This document shows, in pieces, positions 39,601 through 51,830 of a DNA stretch of 64,000 bases (the stretch's first letter is position 1; every line of letters starts with the position of its first letter). The position numbers were made by a program, and so were the translations under genes. The notes under the pieces are model-generated. The model was given only the letters and a program-made list of their open reading frames with translations. It did not search any database and was not told where the DNA came from. Source of the DNA: Blasia pusilla. Lineage: Eukaryota > Marchantiophyta > Marchantiopsida > Blasiales. Location: NCBI GenBank assembly GCA_050084515.1, contig CM114274.1, positions 34,844,001-34,908,000 on the forward strand, in the 5' to 3' direction.

Positions 39601-41400
39601 AAATCCAATCATAGGAGGGATGGAACTTACCTTGAGGAGTGGATTGTCTTGGGAATGGCCTTACATATGTACGACTACTTACAAATAGCTAAAGATAAAC
39701 TTGGTTATCACATTGATATCTTACTTGAGGCAAGAAGAGCATGCGATCATATTTGGCTAGATTTATGCTTCCTAAAAACAAAGAGCCACAAAAATCATAG
39801 TTATATCTAAAAAAAGAGGTCGATCAAAGCCACTACTATCCCAGACATAAAGTCATAATTCATTTGCGCACAATAACAAAGCATATTGTAATCTTCAAGC
39901 ACCTCCTTGCAAAGCCAAGGCTTTGTATTTGCTTTGATCGAACAAGAGGATAGGTCCAAGAGATTCCGTCACGAATAGCTAAGTCTATAGCGCCCACGGT
40001 AACCGAAACCCAAAAAGTGAGCCATGATTGTAGGTCTAAGGAGGAAAGACCTTGGTGTGACCAACCAAAGTCAAGGCCTAGACTAGCTAGTCGTGAGACT
40101 ATGAAGGGTGGCGGAACCAACCGCGGGACTAATACTTGGCGAGATGTGTACGTGTTGTGTGACTAGTTGTGAGTGAGAAAGGGGCATAGCTACTCGTGGG
40201 GACGAAGGCAAGACAAGAAAGGTTTGAGATCTTGGATCCAAACGCCAAGTCAAGGAGAGAAACAAGGAACACACGAGTAGTCAAGATTGGGAATACACCA
40301 TGAGACTTGTTACCTAACACAAAGTGTGGCAAGATAACCATGAGACGCCAAACGGGAGTCAAGTTGGGCACTAGCCACAAGGCACTTGAAATGCGGGTCC
40401 AAGCTTCAAGATACGCTTGGGGAGCCACAAGTTGCATAAGTTGTAAGAAGCTTCCACCAAGCCATCGTGATGGATAAGTAGTCAAATGTTGGTCTATAGG
40501 TAGCAAATCATGTTTGGGTTGAGGGCTATAATCAAGGCCGAGGGGAATAATGGGGAAGGTTTGATTTCCTTATAGAACCCCAAAAGTATCTATTAGGGAG
40601 GACACTCTCCTTCTCTACCCACTTAAGTACTAACCATAAACTAACCTTGGGGAAGAGGCTTCTTAGGGAGATGGTATGCACTTGGGGAGACTCGACCCAA
40701 TTAGTGTTTGGCAGCTTCTCAGCTACCTACGGAATGCGCAATTGGTTAAGTCTTTGAGACTCAATCTAAATCTTTCACTTGTAAGGCTTGAGTTTAGTGA
40801 AGCTAGGTGAAGTAGAGTACAAAATCTACAACGAATTTGAACGTGTCATCTCCGTGGATGCTTCAGTTAATTCCTTATTGAGAAAAACCATATTGACAAA
40901 TATGTTGACGGCCTTGCTTTTGCCATGACATTAGACTTATCAAAGATGACTTTTTCCATGGATGTTTGAAGCATTGTCGTATAGTAAAATGATCTATTGT
41001 GTAAACTCTTATCTTATTAATGTTAGAGGGAGTTTCATAAGTATTGCGTAAATTAGCTTACGAAAATAAATTTTACATGTTTAAACCTTTTTATGGTGTC
41101 TCATTTGTGCGATCCTAACTTTAGAAAATAGGTTAATAAATGAGATATGGGAGTATAAAAGTAAAGTAGTGGATTAATGTATTAATGTATTAATGAAAAG
41201 TAGTCTTGGTTGGTGGTTAGGGTAGTTGGGGTAGTTTTGAGGATATAAGGTGAGTTCATGAGGATATTCTGAAAGAGATAACATATAATCTACTTGTGTC
41301 AAAATAGGATTGGCTAAGCCTTGAGAAAAAACCATGTGGCACAAGATAAGATTAACCTTATTTTGTATCCTTGTGGACCCCTTGTGAGTATGTAAAGAGG
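36661..41400. other. No gene recognised
   Basis: Open frames on both strands (for example at 37144-37674 plus and 40506-40129 minus) show no family motif. Stretches at 37000-37800 and 39850-40500 have the mixed composition of decayed retroelements. I cannot assign them. Confidence 0.4.
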
Positions 41401-41409
41401 AGAGACCTT

Positions 41410-42191
41410 CAAGGATTTATCACCTTCAACTTCATTTGTTGAGTTTATCGTGCGCATACACATCGCTATAATAGAACACACAAAAAAACACACACGATCC
41501 CATGCTAACTCATGGCATCCATACATAGAGGTGAGAAGTACAAAAATATCTCTAATAAAGTAAGATCTAATATCTCTCTACACCATCTCACACCATAGCT
41601 CTCAAAGGTGTGCACTCTCTCTCATGTCAAACCAAACCCACTCTCCTAATGAGAGGCTTGGACTACACTCACAAGGCAAGGGACCATAGTTCCACCGCCT
41701 TATGCCAAGAGGTTCAACAAAGAGAGAATGAGCTCTCAAGCTCTATCTCCTTGAGGTACACCCCTCCCCTCTCCCAAGTTATCTCCATGATAACCTATTC
41801 TCCCAAGTCACCTCCTTGGCTCTTGACCTAATGTAGGAGGTCAAGGATCACTTAAAAAAAATAGAAAGTATATTATATACTCAAAATGGTACTTACCTAA
41901 AATAGTATGTTCTTCAATATGGCTCCAAATGAGCCGAAACGAAGGGGAAACCTCAGGTTTCCCGGGGCCTCAGCAGGTCATCATCGACCTCTTGGGCATG
42001 TCCTCCACTACTCGTGCAGACGCTTTGCTAAATCCCACCGATCTATCCTAAAAGTCGTGACAATTATCGTGCGCGTACATATCGCTACACGACATACATC
42101 GTTGTCATCGAACACACACACAAAAACACACGATCCCATGCTAACTCATGGCATCTATACATAGAGGCGAGAAGTACCAAAATATCTCCAA
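41410..42191 (-). repeat. 3' LTR region of the DNMT element
   Basis: After GGGGGGCGA the sequence TTGGAGATATTTTGGTAC starts at about 42191. A ~140 base module ends near 42055 (GCGCACGAT). A body of about 490 bases (42050-41560) matches 53455-53945 near the 5' end. A second copy of the ~140 base module follows (41553-41410). Body similarity between the two ends supports LTR identity, but two modules at one end do not fit a simple LTR. Confidence 0.6.
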
Positions 42192-42380
42192 TCGCCCCCC
42201 TAGCGGGTGGTTAGGTCCATCTAACTCCAGATAGCCATCTATCCCTACCTATCATGACATACATCTCTCGGAAACTAAGAGCAAGAAAGGCCGGGTGCTC
42301 ATGTGGCCCCATCGTTAGTCGCCTTCCTGTCATCCATGTCACAAAAAAAATTCAGAATCGAGACCTACCTAGTATCTCTT

Positions 42381-43500
42381 CTATGTACATCTGGGACACA
42401 TCCATTGTTCCCAAGGAATCCTAGTGAGAGGTGGCGTCAGACATGCCATATGCCAACCTCTCAAACATCCATCCCAGACTAGCATCGTGGCCACACCATG
42501 GGCAGAACCACACAACATACAACGCAAGCCTGGGGGAACTATTGCTAAGCTCGGATCTAATGTACCATCAATATTAAGAAGGTGACATGGCGTACAATTA
42601 CGCACATGGTCCTTCCATACCATACCATCGCGTCCCTATAGCAAGAGAACACCAGATGGCAAAACGTCACGCACTCTCAGGATAGTGCGCCCTGCAGTCA
42701 CATCTAACGTCATCGGTGCCGTCTGCTGCAAATAGACATAATCTCCTTGATGAAACCTCTGGATAGCTGGTCGATAACCACCACCCCGAATAGTCGCATA
42801 CCTCAACGTATCCCGATGTTACGCAATCTCCAAGTTCTCGAACGCCATGAGCATCACTCTCCGCAACAACTCAGATCCACTTTGAGAAGTGCTCGACCAT
42901 CACCAACACATAACGACTATGACGCTCCGTCAAAGGCAAAGGTCATGCAAAATCCAAACTCCATCTATACCCTAAGTCCATGATCGGTAATGGATGCAAT
43001 TATGGAGTCGGAGCATTGAACGATGCTCGGACCCGATCATACACCATGCACCTAGCAACAAACTGCTGAACGTCAGTCTGCATGCCTTACCACTAATATT
43101 GAATCTAGAGCAAGTTGTACGTCCGCTTCACCCCAAAGTGACCCAACTCCTCGTGGGCATGCTACACTAGTCATGCTCTCTATGAAGGATGCGGCACTAC
43201 GCGTACCCTGCCATCCTCCCAAACCCTCAAAACATGTGTCCCATCCCAACAGAACCGTCTGGCCCGTTGTAGGATCCGATCCCGCTCTCTAGCATCCACG
43301 ATGCTCGCAACGTTGCCTGTTCGAAGGTACTCCAAGACTACTCCATCATCATGAATATCTCGGCCAATTGTCATCTCCTCACTGGCCGCAAGAACTTAGG
43401 ACTCTCCACTAGATCTCACCATCAAAGTCTCCACACTCTTGCTCTCCATAGCCAACATGCCTAAATAGGCTGAAGCGTGCTATCCTGGCACTGATTCCTC
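42381..43500 (-). pseudogene. Decayed integrase with C-terminal PHD finger
   Basis: From high to low coordinate, the integrase N-terminal part is frame-broken but shows ILQRARRFCWDGTHVLRVWE at about 43270. The start of the core is visible near 42900. The sequence then jumps to the block EIAQHRDTLRYAT at about 42800, so the core with the second catalytic Asp and the Glu is deleted. HQGDYVYLQQ and DGMVWKDHVRNC follow. The PHD finger reads CMLC, LVWDGC, GWHMACLTPPL, WMCPRC; one zinc-binding Cys (CDGC in the 4.3 kb copy) is Trp here. Confidence 0.8.
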
Positions 43501-43518
43501 ATTACTCTCTCCATGCCA

Positions 43519-45214
43519 TCAAGCACCAGTCGCATCTCGCCGACTCAGGCATGGGTTACGACTCAACCCATCCACATCTTGGTTGAGCATCCCAGGACTG
43601 TGTACCACCTGAAAATCATACTCCTGCAACAACAGAGCCCATCTCGCAAGCTTCCCTATAAGCTTTTCAGACTCCATCAACCACTTCAGTTGTTCGTGAT
43701 CAGTGATGATGGTAAAGGGGTTGCCCAATAAGTAACAATTGAAATGCGCGATATCCCACATTACACCCAAGCACTCACCCTCATACGAGCTGTACTTTGC
43801 CCCTGCAACGTTGTTCGAGCGGCTAAAGTAAGCCACCATGAACTCTCTACCCTTATCATCATGATGGGCGAGCACCGCTCCAATCCCCAACATGCTCTTA
43901 TCTATGTGCAACTGGAAAGGACGCCCCCTGTTCGGTCTCGTCAAGATGGGCACGGACGTCAACCTGTCCTTGAGCAACTGAAATGCTCGCTCTTGCTTAT
44001 CCCTCCCCAGTGCCATTCGTGATCCACCTTGGTCAGCAAGGTTAGCGGCTTCGCAATCGAACTGAATCCCTTGACGTATCACCGATAGAAGTTCGCCAAT
44101 CCCATGAATGCGCGAACACGGCTCACATCTGTAGGGCATGGAATGCGAGAGATAGCCTCTACCTTTGTTTGCTGAACACCAAGGCTCCCTGGGTATATCG
44201 TATGACCCAAGTACTCAATCTGGTCGTAGAAGAACTTGCACTTGCCTGGATGTAGCTTCAGCCCATGTAATTGCAATTGTCGAAACACCTCCTCTAGATG
44301 TCGTTCATGCTTCTCAACCTTGGCGCTAAAGACTACGATGTCATCAATATAACACCTAGCAAAATCCAAACCAGCCAAGATCCTATCCATGACCCTCTGA
44401 AACTCAATCGGGGCGTTCTTTAACCCAAATGGTAAGAACCGCCACTCGTACAAACAATCCTTCCCGTGAGGATCGATGCCCCAAAATGTCGTCTTCTGCT
44501 TGTCCTCCAATTTGATATGCAATTGATGGTATCCGACTCGCAAATCCAATGAACTGAAGACCTTTGCGTGACCAATTGCATCAAAGATCTCCTCAGGGGT
44601 GGGCATGGCATACCTATCGGACTTCATCTGCCGATTGATAGGTCGTTAATCCCCACACATCCGCCTATCCGTCCAGTTGCCATGCACATCCTTCTTGGCG
44701 GGCATGACAGTGGTAGATGCATACTCCCCAATTTGATATGCAGTTGATGGTATCCGACTCGCAAATCCAATGAACTGAAGACCTTTGCGTGACCAATTGC
44801 ATCAAAGATCTCCTCAGGGGTGGGCATGGCATACCTATCGGACTTCGTCTGCCGATTGATAGGTCGTTAATCCCCACACATCCGCCTATCCGTCCAGTTG
44901 CCATGCACATCCTTCTTGGCGGGCATGACAGTGGTAGATGCATACTCCCCATGCGACATCTCCACTAGTCCTCCTCCAACCAAGTCCTGGCTCCTACTTT
45001 GAATCAGAGCCCTATCCATATCACTATAATTGTAGGGTCGTCGGAAGATCGGCGTATCACTCGACAACTCAATGCGGATCCCCGGTCCCTTGAGCGTACC
45101 CAGATCCTCCATGCTAAACGCAACGCAGCTCCTATAACTCCTGAAGAACTGATGTGTCCGGCGCCGCTCTCCTCTTGTAAACTTAGGGCCCATATATGGC
45201 TCCCAAGTCTCCAT
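43519..45214 (-). pseudogene. Reverse transcriptase and RNase H of the DNMT element
   Basis: RT starts near 45060 (IELSSDTPIFRRPYNYS) and continues with TPEEIFDAIGHAKVFSSLDL (first catalytic Asp at about 44550), FLPFGLKNAPIEFQRVMD, and the active site RCYIDDIVVFS at about 44345. GLANFYR lies near 44085. RNase H reads PFQLHIDKSMLGIGAVL, YFSRSNN, YSSYEGECLGVMWDI and ends HSPGMLNQDVDGLSRNP. The RT is broken by a TAA at about 44650 and a 221 bp tandem duplication that also shifts the frame. The RNase H part is open. Confidence 0.88.
44507..44949. repeat. 221 bp tandem duplication within RT
   Basis: Two adjacent copies start at 44507 and 44728 (CCAATTTGATATGC) and both run to ATGCATACTCCCC. They differ at only a few bases. 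Both copies contain the same TAA stop, so the nonsense mutation predates the duplication. The length is not a multiple of three. Confidence 0.95.
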
Positions 45215-45559
45215 CGTGACTACGGTAGGACTCTCCGGCGTGGGTATCGGTGGTTGCTATGGTGCAACCCCGTCTCGAACAACAATTCTCGGCCGCTCTC
45301 CTGCAACCAACTGCAAACTCTGATCTCCTCCACATGCAGTGCTCGAAACCACGCTCAATGCTGTGGCTATCGTCTCTTGGCGTACCTGCAAAACATCCTA
45401 AGAAGTCCAAGGATGTCTCTCCCGATCTCCCCTGGTGTGTAGATCTCCTCGGTTCTTGCCCCCAGCCACTGCCTCCATCGTCTCGGTAGGCATGGGGCTC
45501 ACCAACCCAACCGATGTGATCTGTTGTGATCTCATACGGCACTGCTCAACCACTCCCAA

Positions 45560-47985
45560 GCTCAGGATCCATGTCAAGCAATTCATGTCCATCGCCTGAC
45601 CTAAGACATGGCATCGTGATGGCTCTAACACTGACACTACTGCCGTCACTCATATGGGAAATCCCATCGCTCGCTTTCTCTCGTCGGCGTTGGGCTCCAC
45701 CAATCGTTAAACATCCCAAATCAAGCGAGGACCGGCCTCCTTGTATGCATAGAAAGCGGTAAAACTCACAAACGTGGGCAAGGCTGCCCGCGGCCTGCCT
45801 ACCTTGTTGACCACAGTCAACGGTGGTCGATCATCGTGCCTCACTTCCTGTGATCGACGAACTGGATCTTGAATGGAATCCACTAACAAATGGGAGGGGC
45901 ACTTCACTCTCGCATACGCCCTCCGTAACAACGCATGAGGCACCAAGTTGGTCCACCATAGACGCGGGCGATGGGCTCTAGAACCTACACTCGCCGCATC
46001 CAAGAACACTGTTGAGCCGATCCAGGCACGCATCTGATGAGCAATCGTCACCAACCGTGACCTGGAGTCTCCTAAGATCGACACATTCTTAGAATGAAGG
46101 CTAGAGAATGAGACTGGTGCTCCTGCAACTCCCGTAAGACCCTCAACATCTCCCAAAACAACCTGGACCGAGTGTCAACCAACCCGCTGCCTCGTACAGC
46201 ACTCAATTGGCCCTAACATGGCCAACTGGCAATCACCAAAACAATGGTCTCTACCGGCTCTAAGTCCTACATCCCCAACAACAAAATATCCCTCCGTATG
46301 GAACTCTGGTACTCCTGTATCGCGAGCGCAGACAATAAGTCGTAAAAACGTAGGCATAATTGCACCACATGTCGTAGTGAGATGCGCCTCGCAACATCAT
46401 CACTCTCCATATACATGTACTGCTGCACTCACAATCATGCCTGCAAAACAGCAGCTAACCCGGTGCTTATCCCTCCAAAGAGATCTAACATTCAAATACC
46501 CTCCTTCGGGATACACCACACAATGGGTGTGGTATCCAAGGGTATCATCCTAGCACTCCCTGCTATCTCGAGTCAGACCCGTCACGCTCCGGTGCAAACC
46601 CCTCACTCCACGTGGTCTGCACGTGCTCATCTGCCAATCGTCGAGCTCCTTAGTCGAGCCCCACAATGGCACCTCTCCTCCACGGAATGATGCGGCTACC
46701 ATAATACTCCTCTCCATAGAAATGTCAGGAACGGGAGTATCCTCTGCATGGACATGTCCCTCAATCAAATCACTAGGCCAAGTGATGGAACTGCTAAATG
46801 TTGCTAAGGTCGCCACCTCTCCTGACCGTTGCTCAATCACTGCTCCTATGAATCAAACGGGTAATGAGCTAAGGCGCCCATCATCTGACTGCCATCCTAA
46901 TCTATAGGACGTAGACTCCTCCCAGTAATAAAGGGAAAATCCCATCGGATATAACACTGCTCCACCAGTCAAGACGTCGTAGGACTCTGCATCAGTCACT
47001 ATCGCCTTGGCTCGCACCACAGACTCAGCCTTGGCGGGCGCACCCCCCAACGTTATAACATCGGGAGCAAAAAATAAAGGAGTGCGGTACAGAACAGTGG
47101 CGACCCCCAACAATATGCTTGACACATGCCCCTCCTGAGCATCAACAATAGGAGTCACCGCACTCGCTTCTCCCATCGCCCTCCGTGCCTGCATACCAAC
47201 AACATCACCAACTCTCTAGGAACTCTGATCAGGACCCATCCATGGGATCCTCATCGCCTCGAACAATGTGAAAGACTGAGGAAGCCTAGTCTATTTCATG
47301 CCTTCCCCTCAGTGTGGATCCAACTCTGCGGCTCCTCCACGCATCACAATTGCGGCTGCCTCCATCAGGGCAACCCTGCACATCCAACCAGGATCTTCCA
47401 TATCTCTGGCTGCTCCATATGATGTCGATGCCACGGATCCGGCATCGGGTAATCTCAATGCCACAACGGTAATCTGCTCTTGTAGCTGATGTATATGAGC
47501 AGCCATCCTAGCCTCACGCGCGACATCTTCCTCGACGTGTCTAGGTGGTAGGACTCTACCTCCTCCACGGGCAGCTCCACCACTGTGTCGGGATACTCCA
47601 ACTCCTCGTCCCCCAACGGGACCACCTAGTGCACAATCTCTAGGCCCACCCGGACCAACTACTCGCTCTGGTGCCCTCTCTGGCCCACGGTGCGGATGTA
47701 ACTCAGGATATAAACTGAAACACCTGGCGCATGTATGACCATACCTCTGACAATAGTCACACTGATAACCTCCTGGTGCAGCACCATCTCCTCCTCCATG
47801 TTGAGGCACACATCCATGACCCTGACGAGTGCAATCGCACTAATGATGGGCTCCACCATATGACCAACAAGTAATAGTAGGTTGCTACTGCTGAGCCACA
47901 TATGAAGGCGCACGTCTGTGTGGCATGGCCTCTCGGTATCCTCCCTGAGCTCGTGGTGCCACAGTCGACCTATCTCGGAGTCCAG
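45560..47985 (-). pseudogene. Second, partial Gag-protease-DNMT unit (tandem copy)
   Basis: This unit repeats the segment from the zinc knuckles to the methyltransferase end. CDYCQRYGHTCARC lies near 47760. The protease region lacks about 480 bases, including the active site, and jumps from GGAPAKAE to SVVRAKAIV near 47030. The linker reads HVHAEDTPVPDISMERS at about 46720. The methyltransferase is frame-broken: a stop directly follows the Pro-Cys of motif IV (about 46215), but EMLRVLRELQEHQSHS and DASVGSRAHRPRLWW remain readable. It joins the complete unit at about 47985 and leads into RT at the other end. Confidence 0.85.
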
Positions 47986-49277
47986 CTGAGGATCCATGTC
48001 AAGAAGTTGAGGTCCATCGCCTGACCCAAGACATGGCGTCGTGATGCTTCTGACACTGACGGTACTGCCGTCACTCCTGTGGGAAATCCCATCGCTCGCT
48101 CTCTCTCGTCGGCGTTGGGCTCCACTAACCGCTGAACCTGGTCATCCCAAACCAAGCCAGGACCGGCCTCCTTGTATGCATAGGAAGCGGGAAAACTCAC
48201 AAACGTGGGCAAGGCTACCCGCGGCCTGCCTACCCTGTTGACCACAGTCAACGGTGGTCGATCATTGTGCCTCACTGCATGTGATCGAAGACCTAGATCC
48301 AAAATGGAATCCACTAACAAATGGGAGGGGCTCTCCACTCTCGCATACGCCCTCCGTAACACCGCATGGGGCACCAAGTTGGTCGACCATAGACGCGGGC
48401 GATGGGCTCTAGAACCTACAATCGCCGCATCCAAGAACATTGTTGGGCTGATCCAGGCACGCACATGATGAGCACTCGTCACCACCCGTGACCTAGAGTC
48501 TCCTAAGATCAGCACATTCTCCAAAATGTAGGTTGGAGAATGAGATTGATGCTCTTGCAACTACCGTAAGACCCTCAACATCTCCCAAAATAACCTGGAC
48601 CGAGTGTCAGCCAACCCGTTGCCTCGTCCAACACTCGATTGGCCCTGACATGGCCAACCGGCAATGACCAAATCAATGGTCCCTACCCGCTCTAAGTCCT
48701 GCGTCCCCAACAACGAAATATCCTTCGGTAGGGAACTTTGATACCCCTGTACTGCGGACGTAGACAATAAGTCGGGAAAATGTAGGCGTAACTGCGCCAC
48801 ATGTCGTAGTGAGACGCGCATCGCAACATCATTACTCTCCACATACAAGTACTGTTGTACTCGCACTCCTGCCTGCAAAACAACAGCTAACCCGGTGCTA
48901 ATCCCTCCAAAGAGATCTAACACTCGAATACCCTCCTCCGGGGTACACCACACAATGGGTGTGGTATCCAAGGGTGTCATCGTAGCACTCCCTGCTACCT
49001 CGGGTTCCTCAAACCCGTCACGCTCCGGTGCAAACGCCTCGCTCCACGCGGTTTGCACGTGCTCATCTGCAAATCATCGAAGCTCCTCAATCGAGCCCCA
49101 CATCGGCACCTCTCCTCCTCGGAATGATGCACCTACCATAACACTCCTCTCCATAGAAATGTCAGGAACGGGAGTATCCTCTGCATGGACATGTCCCTCA
49201 ATAAAATCACTAGGCCAAGTGATGGCACTGCTAAATGCTGCCAAGGTCGCCATCTCTCCTGGCCGTTGCTCGATCAC
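47970..49277 (-). pseudogene. C5 cytosine DNA methyltransferase domain, DNMT3-like
   Basis: The domain would transfer a methyl group from S-adenosylmethionine to cytosine C5. Motifs in order: I, RVLDLFGGISTGL (about 48925); IV, VIAGWPCQGQSS (about 48640) with the catalytic Cys; VI, YILENV (about 48520); VIII, GSRAHRPRLWSTNL (about 48400); IX/X, ERERAMGFPTGVT, then RRHVLGQAMDLNFL. Order I to X is canonical, unlike plant DRM enzymes. Motif VIII (HRxR...NL) and the GFP...LG end resemble DNMT3; motif IV PCQG resembles other families. One frame runs throughout, with stops at 49074-49076 (TGA) and 48561-48563 (TAG; GAG in the tandem copy). It sits between protease and RT. Confidence 0.85.
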
Positions 49278-49298
49278 TGCACCTATGAATCGAACGGG

Positions 49299-51830
49299 TC
49301 ATGAGCTAAGGCGCCCATCACCTGACTGCCATCCTGGTTTGTAGGACGTTGACTCCTCCAAGTAATCTAGGGAAAACCCCATCGGGTATAACACTGCTCC
49401 ACCAACCAAGACGTCGTAAGACTCTGCATCAGTCACTATCGCCTTGGCGCGCACCACAAACTCATAAGTAGGATGTCCCGAGCAAATCCCCACCACGACC
49501 TCCTGTCGGGTGATATACTGTGTGGTGCTTGCTCCACCCAAGGATGTCTGTATCCGGAATGGACAACACTCCACATTGGCTCGCGTCAAGCCCAATCCTC
49601 TGAATGACGCTTTCCCCAACATCAAGGGTTGCGCTCCTGAATCCAACAAGACGGGCTGCGGACTAAAAGCTCTACCTCCAGGACTCACCAATTGGAAGAC
49701 CTCTCCTCGGTTATCCAGCAACACAACACCAGGAGAAGCCATGGCACGCTCTATTGCGGGTCTAGCGGGCATCTCCGCAATTCTAGCAGCCGCAGCCTGC
49801 CATGAATCTGACGTGGACGGTCCGAGCATCCTCTCCAAGGGCAGGTCCATCACCTCCTCTGCAATCACCTCTGAACGTGAGGCAAGAACTCCAACTCCGC
49901 GCTCACATAGCGACGCAGCCAACCGAAAAGCCTCGGCGGGTGTACCCCCCAACGTCATAACATCGGAAGCAGAAAATAAAGGAGTGCGGTACACAACGGT
50001 GGCCACCCCCAACAATGTGCTCGACACATGCCCCTCATGAGCATCAACAATAGGAGTCGTTGCACTCGCTTCTCCCATCGCCCTCCGTGCCTGCACACCA
50101 GCAACATCACCAACTCTCAAGGAACTTTGATGAGGACCCATCGATGGGGTCCTCATTGCTTCGGACAACGTGAAAGACTGAGGAAGCCTAGTCTGTTTTT
50201 TGGCTTCCCCTCGCTGTGGATCCAACTCTGCGGGTGCTCCACGCGTCACAACTGCAATGGCCTCCATCTGGGAAACCCCGCACATCCAACCAGGATCCTC
50301 CAGATCTCTAGCTGCTCCATATGATGTCGATGCCACGGATCCGACATCGGGTAACCTCAATGCCATAGCGGCAATTTTCTCGTGTAGCTGATGTATGTGA
50401 GCAACCATCCCAGCCTCACGTCCGACGTCTCCCTCGGCGCGTCTAGGTGGTGGTACTCTACCTCCTCCACGGGCAGCACCACCACCCTGTCGGGCAACTC
50501 CAGCTCCTCGTCCCCCAACGGGACCACCTAGTGTACGATCTCTAGGCCCACACTGACCGGCTACTCGCTCTGGTGCCCTCTCTGGCCCTCGGTCCAAACG
50601 TAACTCAAGATGTAAACTGAAACATCTGGCGCGTGTATGACCATACCTCTGACAATAGTCACAGTGATAACCTCCTGGTGCAGCACCATCTCCTCCTCCA
50701 TGTTGAGGCATACGTTCATGACCCTGACGAGTGCAATGGCGCTGATGATGGGCTCCACCACATGACCAACAAGTAATAGTAGCCGGCTGCTGTTGAGCCG
50801 CATATGAAGGCGCAGGTCTCTATGCCACGGGCTCCCGGTATCCTCCCTGAGCTTGTGGTGCCATAGTTGACCTATCTCGGAGTCCCCGTTGCTGCACAGG
50901 TGGTGCAGCCAATCGCGACTGCTCTCGCCCAGAATCCATGGTGGCTACGCTCTCCTCCGCCATGTTGCGCTCAATGTTCTCGGAGGTCCTAAAAACATCT
51001 CTCAACGTAGGGGAGGTGTTCATAAGAAGCACCCCCTCCCGCACCCGTGGCCGTAGGGTCTGGTCTAGCATCGCGTACCATGACTGGATAGCCTGAGCCT
51101 CTGTCACCCCCTGAGTGACATTGATCAACCGGCGCAAGCGAGTGTAAGCCTCACGTAAACTCTCACCCGGGCGCCTCTGGAAGTTGTGGATGCTCCGCAA
51201 CTTTTCCATTCGGACTCCTTGGTAGCTCGCCCTCAACTCAGCAAAGAACTCAACCATGGGGTTGAACCTGGGACGAACCCGACTAGACAATGCAACTGCT
51301 CCAGTGCGAGTGACCCCTCCTAAAACATCACTAGTGGAAGAGGAAGTAGGCTCTCCTGACTCCTCCTCCTCATCTGGGAACGGCTCCGTCCATGACACAT
51401 AGTGTGGGTCGTAGTAGAGTCGCCATGCCTCAATCTCCTGGGCATATCTATGGGAAAACTCATGGTAATCGTCCATGGGTGCCCCCTCTAAATGCTGGAA
51501 CATACCGTTCCATGCTGTAAACGGGTTGAACTCTCTATAGTTCCTGGCCCGCTGGGAGTCGCACCAACTCCTAAACTATACTATGAAATCGTGCAACTCA
51601 ATCGTACCTACTGCACCTAAAAACCTACGCGGTCCTCTACCCTGGTCGTCCATCTCGTATGCCCAACTGGTAGGACCACTCACAATGTGTGGCGATGTGC
51701 TCACAAATTCCTCTACACCCTCCCCCTCGTCTGAAGATGACACAGAAGGAGGTCGAGGTGGTCATTGAAGTGAAGACCCTCGGAACCTCACGCCACTCCG
51801 CGTAAAACCTCTAGAGCTACTCTCGGGCTC
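49299..51830 (-). pseudogene. Gag, zinc knuckles and aspartic protease of the DNMT element
   Basis: Gag would package the element RNA. A capsid-like helical region is visible (MEKLRSIHNFQRRPGESLRE at about 51210; RDVFRTSENIERNMAEE). Two zinc knuckles follow: CWSCGGAHHQRHC (about 50770) and CDYCQRYGHTRARC (about 50650). The protease active site is VLLDSGAQPLMLG at about 49650. The frame is the same as in the methyltransferase, with stops at 50820-50822 (TAG), 49299-49301 (TGA) and one near 51570 in Gag. Gag reaches upstream of 51503, but its start codon is not certain. The 470-codon open stretch 50711-49299 is intact. Confidence 0.85.

Noticed and set aside
47970-49277. Methyltransferase as a plant DRM enzyme
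   Set aside because: DRM enzymes have rearranged motif order (VI-X before I-V); here the order is canonical I to X, so DNMT3-like fits better.
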